Program-made: the position numbers and the translations under genes
Virus record (IMG/VR): IMGVR_UViG_3300032323_001758
Coordinates: 1-25,546 of that record
DNA from: a virus
Strand: one strand, 5' to 3'
DNA: 25,546 bases
Part shown: one piece after another, positions 22,415 to 25,546 of the stretch
Layout of the letters: every line of letters begins with the position of its first letter
How positions within the stretch are numbered: the stretch's first letter is position 1
Notes under the pieces: generated by a model
What the model was told of the DNA's origin: nothing
Databases searched by the model: none
Seen by the model: only the letters and a program-made list of their open reading frames with translations

Positions 22415-23070
22415 AAACATTCAAACAATACCTAGACGAAAAGGGAAGATGCTGGCCAGGTCATAAACCTGTTCCTGGTAAGGCACCATTTTCTCCCGGT
22501 AGCTGCACAAAAGAAGAAGTATCCATTCAAGAGGACCTGAGAAAGTGGTTCAAACAGAAGTGGGTACGTATGGACACCAAAGGTAATATTAAAGGTGACT
22601 GTGCAAGAGAACCAGGCGAAGGCAAACCAAAATGTCTGCCTCAGGCTAAAGCACATTCACTAGGAAAAGAAGGTCGCGCATCAGCTGCACAACGTAAACG
22701 TAGAGAAGATCCAAATCCAGAACGCCGTGGTGCACCAATTAATGTTAAGACTGAAGAAGTTCAACAAATACAAGAAAAGAATAAGCCAACAAGCCCAGAA
22801 AAGTGGGCTAGAGCCAAGGCTGCAGCAAAATCAAAGTTTGCAGTATATCCATCCGCATATGCAAATGCTTGGGCATCCAAGAAATACAAATCGATGGGTG
22901 GTGGTTGGAAGTCAGTTTCTGAAGACGCTGGTGCAATCAGTGCTGCACCAACAAATGCAGTCGGCACAGGAAACATTGCTGGCTCAGGTGGCGCAGGCGG
23001 TGAACCTGGTGTTTCAAAGAAAAGAAACCCAGTAATGTCATTCTTCAAGCGCAAACAACAAAAGATGTAA
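22411..23070 (+). CDS. Multi-domain basic internal head protein candidate (MKTFKQYLDE start)
   Basis: A 219-residue very basic protein. N-terminal MKTFKQYLDE is the closest match here to the T4 capsid-targeting peptide. KEEVSIQE (34-41) and TEEVQQIQE (114-122) separate three modules: GRCWPGHKPVPGKAPFSPGSC; DLRKWFKQKWVRMDTKGN with GDCAREPGEGKPKCLP and AAQRKRREDPNPERRG (a DUF5872-like basic domain); and SPEKWARAKAAAKSKF with YPSAYANAWASKKYKSMGG. A Gly/Ala-rich tail ends in basic residues. DNA binding inside the capsid is likely from composition; cleavage at the linkers is inferred. Confidence 0.8.
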   Translation: MKTFKQYLDEKGRCWPGHKPVPGKAPFSPGSCTKEEVSIQEDLRKWFKQKWVRMDTKGNIKGDCAREPGEGKPKCLPQAKAHSLGKEGRASAAQRKRREDPNPERRGAPINVKTEEVQQIQEKNKPTSPEKWARAKAAAKSKFAVYPSAYANAWASKKYKSMGGGWKSVSEDAGAISAAPTNAVGTGNIAGSGGAGGEPGVSKKRNPVMSFFKRKQQKM

Positions 23071-23071
23071 A

Positions 23072-23539
23072 ATGTGGATATTGCAGTGGTTGCCTAATTG
23101 GATATTTTACGCAATCTTTTTCATAGGATTGTTGGGCATCATTGCATCTTTTGTAATGAAGTTTATACCATTTGTCTATGTCTACAGAACTCCAATACAA
23201 ATAATCTCAGTGATTCTAGTTGCCATTGGCACATATATGTCCGGTGCAATCTCCAACGAAGAATCTTGGCAAGCTAGAGTAAAAGAATTAGAAGCGAAAA
23301 TTGCTGCAGCCGAAGTTGAATCGGCCAAAGAGAATGTAAAGATAGTTGAGAAGGTTGTTACTAAACAACAAATAATTAGAGAAAAAGGTGAAGAAGTAGT
23401 TAGGTATATTGACAGAGAAGTTGTTAAATATGATACGAAGTTCTTGCCTGGCGGTGAATGCGAAATACCAAAAGAATTCTTTAAAGTCTTAAATGATGCT
23501 GCAACTCCTCCTACATTGATAACGGAGAAGAAAAAATGA
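23072..23539 (+). CDS. i-spanin-like (Rz-type) membrane protein with two TM segments
   Basis: A 155-residue protein with two hydrophobic segments (about 9-31 and 38-60), then a long charged coiled coil (ARVKELEAKIAAAEVESAKE, residues about 68-118) and a C-terminal GECEIPKEFFKVLNDAAT, a motif I associate with phage Rz-like proteins. It overlaps the lipoprotein gene by 4 nt (ATGA), the usual i-spanin/o-spanin arrangement. Canonical i-spanins have one TM segment; the second is unusual. Family role: joins inner to outer membrane and fuses them at lysis. Confidence 0.75.
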   Translation: MWILQWLPNWIFYAIFFIGLLGIIASFVMKFIPFVYVYRTPIQIISVILVAIGTYMSGAISNEESWQARVKELEAKIAAAEVESAKENVKIVEKVVTKQQIIREKGEEVVRYIDREVVKYDTKFLPGGECEIPKEFFKVLNDAATPPTLITEKKK

Positions 23540-23802
23540 AATGCCTTGTAATTTTATCTGCGATGTTATTGACAGGTTGTGCAACTGTTTCTGTTCCTGT
23601 AAAGGCTAAATTTCCAGAAATTCCAGAAACTTTGTTGGCTAGATGCCCACAATTGGAAAAAGTATCTGAAGATGCTAAGTTAAGTGATATTAGCAAAGTC
23701 ATTGCAAAGAATTATTCAACATATTATGAGTGTGCTGTGAAACATGATGGTATCGTTGAATGGTATAAAATTCAAAAAACAATCTATGAAAGTGCAAAAT
23801 AA
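23536..23802 (+). CDS. o-spanin-like (Rz1-type) outer-membrane lipoprotein
   Basis: An 88-residue protein with a lipoprotein signal ending in the lipobox LLTGC (Cys15). The mature part is about 74 residues with two more cysteines (ARCPQL, YYECAV) and a tail of WYKIQKTIYES. It is encoded directly after the i-spanin-like gene and before the endolysin, and shares a TAATG junction with the latter. The lipobox implies a Gram-negative host with a Lol pathway. It is less Pro-rich than lambda Rz1. Confidence 0.78.
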   Translation: MKCLVILSAMLLTGCATVSVPVKAKFPEIPETLLARCPQLEKVSEDAKLSDISKVIAKNYSTYYECAVKHDGIVEWYKIQKTIYESAK

Positions 23803-24425
23803 TGGACTTAACTAAAGAACAATTAAAAGAGCTATTGCCTAAGAATCCTTATGTTGATTATTGGTATAAAGCTTTAGCGCAATTGCTGCCCGAATATCAG
23901 ATAAACACACCACAACGTATTGCTGCATTCGTTGCACAATGCGCTCACGAATCTGGTGGTTTTATGGTGTTGCAAGAAAATCTAAATTACAGACCAGCTT
24001 CTCTACGCAAGTTGTTTAGTAAATATTTCCCAACAGATGAACTTGCAAATCAATACTGTTCTCGTCCAAACAAACAAGAAGCAATCGCAAACCGCATCTA
24101 TGCATCACGCATGGGCAATGGTGACGAAGCATCTGGTGACGGATTCAGATATCGTGGCCGTGGTTTAATTCAACTTACTGGTAAAGATAACTACACATTC
24201 TTTGCTGGTTCATTGGGCATTACTGTTGAAGAATGTGCAGAATACATGGCAACATTTGAAGGTGCTGCTCAGTCTGCATGTTGGTTCTGGGAGACAAACA
24301 ATCTGAACCAGTGGGCAGATAAGGGTGATATCGTTACATTAACAAAGCGAATCAATGGTGGTACTATCGGCCTAGATGATCGCATTAAACACTATGAACA
24401 CGCTTTACACGTTTTAGGTGTATGA
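23802..24425 (+). CDS. Endolysin, glycoside hydrolase family 19 type
   Basis: A 207-residue lysozyme-like enzyme. The catalytic Glu is in AAFVAQCAHESGGF (E50), with a second Glu at E59 (LQENLNY). FRYRGRGLIQLTGKDNY (116-131) and RINGGTIGLDDR are GH19 signatures. No signal peptide is present, so release requires a holin. It is the centre of the lysis block, translated through a TAATG overlap with the o-spanin gene. Substrate is peptidoglycan. Confidence 0.93.
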   Translation: MDLTKEQLKELLPKNPYVDYWYKALAQLLPEYQINTPQRIAAFVAQCAHESGGFMVLQENLNYRPASLRKLFSKYFPTDELANQYCSRPNKQEAIANRIYASRMGNGDEASGDGFRYRGRGLIQLTGKDNYTFFAGSLGITVEECAEYMATFEGAAQSACWFWETNNLNQWADKGDIVTLTKRINGGTIGLDDRIKHYEHALHVLGV

Positions 24426-24426
24426 A

Positions 24427-24738
24427 ATGTCTAGAATGAATGATCGAAAACTATTTTTCGTGGCCGCAGGCTTAATAGCTCTGCCGTTATTTCTAGCTGC
24501 TTTTGGTGGTGATAGATTCAGATATCCATGCCAAAATCCAGATAACTGGGAAAAAGATATTTGCAAAATGCCAAAGTGTGATGTGACAAGAACTTGTCCA
24601 GAACACGTTTTTAAAGGACAGAGAGATCCGAGACTTGGACCTCCACCAACACGTGTTGATGCTATAGTTGCACCACAAGGTGCACCACAACAGTGTGCGC
24701 CAGCAAATCAAAATCAAGGAGTTAATTGTGGAAAATAA
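24427..24738 (+). CDS. Single-TM protein with cysteine-rich ectodomain
   Basis: A 103-residue protein. I chose ATG 24427 (AGGTG at about 24416-24420) rather than the in-frame GTG 24418, which lies inside the endolysin gene. Residues about 9-27 are a TM segment or uncleaved signal anchor. After it come RYPCQNPDNWEKDICKMPKC and TRTCPEH with four closely spaced cysteines (35, 46, 51, 57), then a Pro-rich tail with two more. A disulfide-bonded periplasmic domain is likely. Its place suggests a lysis or superinfection role, but none is recognised. Confidence 0.72.
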   Translation: MSRMNDRKLFFVAAGLIALPLFLAAFGGDRFRYPCQNPDNWEKDICKMPKCDVTRTCPEHVFKGQRDPRLGPPPTRVDAIVAPQGAPQQCAPANQNQGVNCGK

Positions 24739-25192
24739 TGAATTATACACAGAAGAACAGTTGATGGCTCGTTTGAAGTTCTTCATTGGCATTTGCTTAG
24801 CTTTAACGTTAACTGGCATTGTCTTTGTTGTTCTTTACTCTATCATTTTTGTAACGCAGCCATTGAACGCTATTTCACCAATCGATCAGAAGTTTTTTGA
24901 ACTGATTATTCCTATTGCAACATTCTTGACGGGAACACTGTCTGGTATAATGTTGGCAGGTAACGATAAAGAAGCACAGAGAGCTGCACTAGATGCTGCC
25001 AATAAAGGATGGGAACGTCCTCCAACACCAATATCTACACCTGCACCGGCACCATCTATGAATTTCAATCCGATGAATTCGATGCCGATGCCAAGTTCAC
25101 CATATGCACCCATGCCAATGCCTGCACCAGCAGTGACAACAGGTTTTGGTGGAAAACCAGCGCCTCCAATGGCACCACAACCAGAGCTATAA
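24728..25192 (+). CDS. Two-TM membrane protein with Pro/Met-rich tail (GTG start)
   Basis: A 154-residue protein. GTG 24728 has a strong AAGGAG site (24716-24721) at 6-nt spacing; the open frame extends upstream to 24668, but without a ribosome site. TM segments lie at about 16-40 (FFIGICLALTLTGIVFVV) and 56-78 (LIIPIATFLTGTLSGIMLA). The C-terminal 50 residues are Pro/Ala/Met-rich. It overlaps the previous gene by 11 nt. Holin or antiholin are possible from position and topology; there is no diagnostic motif. Confidence 0.72.
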   Translation: MENNELYTEEQLMARLKFFIGICLALTLTGIVFVVLYSIIFVTQPLNAISPIDQKFFELIIPIATFLTGTLSGIMLAGNDKEAQRAALDAANKGWERPPTPISTPAPAPSMNFNPMNSMPMPSSPYAPMPMPAPAVTTGFGGKPAPPMAPQPEL

Positions 25193-25420
25193 ATGAACTA
25201 TATAAGAAGCATGCTTTCCGATGGGATAAATGATTGTGTAAGCAGCAAAAGAGTTGTTACGTTTTTAGCATTTACATTATGTGGTGTTGCATTCGTTTCA
25301 GATTTGTTTTTTGGATTAAAGATAGATCCCACAACATATGAATCAATGATGTACATCGTAGTTGCAGGATTAGGTTTTACAGCAAGTGAAAAATTCGCAC
25401 CAAAACAAAAGGAAAATTAA
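25193..25420 (+). CDS. Small holin-like two-TM protein
   Basis: A 75-residue protein starting immediately after the previous stop. Two hydrophobic segments, about 20-42 (SKRVVTFLAFTLCGVAFVSD) and 52-66 (MMYIVVAGLGFTASEKF), with a charged tail (APKQKEN) give a class II holin-like topology. The SSKRVxxFLAF and YIVVAGxGF elements resemble phage holin-like proteins from memory. It is one of two or three candidates in this block for the pore that releases the endolysin. Confidence 0.7.
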   Translation: MNYIRSMLSDGINDCVSSKRVVTFLAFTLCGVAFVSDLFFGLKIDPTTYESMMYIVVAGLGFTASEKFAPKQKEN

Positions 25421-25421
25421 A

Positions 25422-25546
25422 ATGAAATCTTTACTTATTTCTTTCGCACTGTTATTCAGTATTTCATCCGCTCATGCGACAGCATCAAAGCCAGCAGAAC
25501 CTGAGAAGGTAAAAGTTTGCGTTGATGTTAAAGACAAAGAAGGCAA
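25422..25546 (+). CDS. Exported protein, N-terminus only (runs off right edge)
   Basis: The frame opens at ATG 25422 after an AAAAGGA site and stays open to the window end (41 full codons). Residues 1-19, MKSLLISFALLFSISSAHA, are a cleavable signal peptide. The mature part starts TASKPAEPEKVKVCVDVKDK. Too little remains to identify it. It is the third signal-peptide protein of the window, besides the two at the left end and the spanin lipoprotein. Confidence 0.75.
   Translation, partial: MKSLLISFALLFSISSAHATASKPAEPEKVKVCVDVKDKEG

Noticed and set aside
22727-23035. 102-codon plus-strand ORF inside the basic multi-domain gene
   Set aside because: It has no ribosome site, and its Gln/His-rich content is what a shifted frame of an Ala/Lys-rich gene gives. 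Unlike 17783-18079, I saw no change in codon usage of the host frame.

Overview
This window looks like part of a lytic, T4-superfamily (contractile-tailed) bacteriophage genome infecting a Gram-negative, probably aquatic, host. The evidence is a family B DNA polymerase with a 3'-5' exonuclease (gp43-like), a UvsX recombinase and a DnaB-type helicase (gp41-like) in the usual T4-like order, sites resembling the T4 late promoter (TATAAATA), an Ig-domain surface protein, and a lysis block with an outer-membrane lipoprotein spanin. The sequence is AT-rich by eye and very densely coded: genes mostly overlap by 1-16 nt (TAATG or ATGA junctions). No tRNA, CRISPR array, insertion sequence or integrase was seen, and no gene-free stretch reaches 300 bases.

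Layout. (1) 1-1733, minus strand: two translationally coupled genes for exported proteins. One is a secreted protein with tandem 22-residue cysteine repeats and runs off the left edge. (2) 1734-1826: divergent control region with a consensus sigma70 promoter facing right and a late-type promoter facing left. (3) 1827-8525: replication and recombination operon (Sm-like protein, DNA polymerase, UvsX, a small unknown protein, replicative helicase, a DruA/DUF4338-like protein). (4) 8521-15224: late-type promoter, a conserved phage protein with a possible PD-(D/E)xK core, then an eight-gene glycan island (four glycosyltransferase-like proteins, a methyltransferase, an aminoglycoside/choline-kinase-fold kinase, a nucleotidyltransferase-HAD fusion, and a conserved protein of unknown activity). 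(5) 15225-15331: tandem sigma70 and perfect T4-late promoters. (6) 15332-21265: five genes that I interpret as internal head proteins. Several start with a T4-like capsid-targeting peptide ending in Glu10 and/or contain repeated EEVEQ(I/V)DE linkers that look like prohead-protease sites. Two are enzyme-like: a ligase-like nucleotidyltransferase and a NadR-like adenylyltransferase plus P-loop kinase. (7) 21261-22022: a late promoter, one Ig-domain protein and a strong intrinsic terminator, forming an isolated unit. (8) 22028-23070: a conserved small protein and another multi-domain internal-protein candidate. (9) 23072-25546: lysis and membrane block (two-TM i-spanin-like protein, o-spanin lipoprotein, GH19 endolysin, three small membrane proteins including a holin-like one, and the start of another exported protein).

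The most striking observation is an apparent overprinted gene at 17783-18079, inside the adenylyltransferase/kinase gene in the +1 frame. It has its own Shine-Dalgarno sequence and ATG. Over the same stretch the host frame switches from T-ending to C-ending codons, while G-ending codons stay rare. The second most interesting idea is that the ligase-like and NadR-like proteins are packaged into the capsid and delivered with the DNA.
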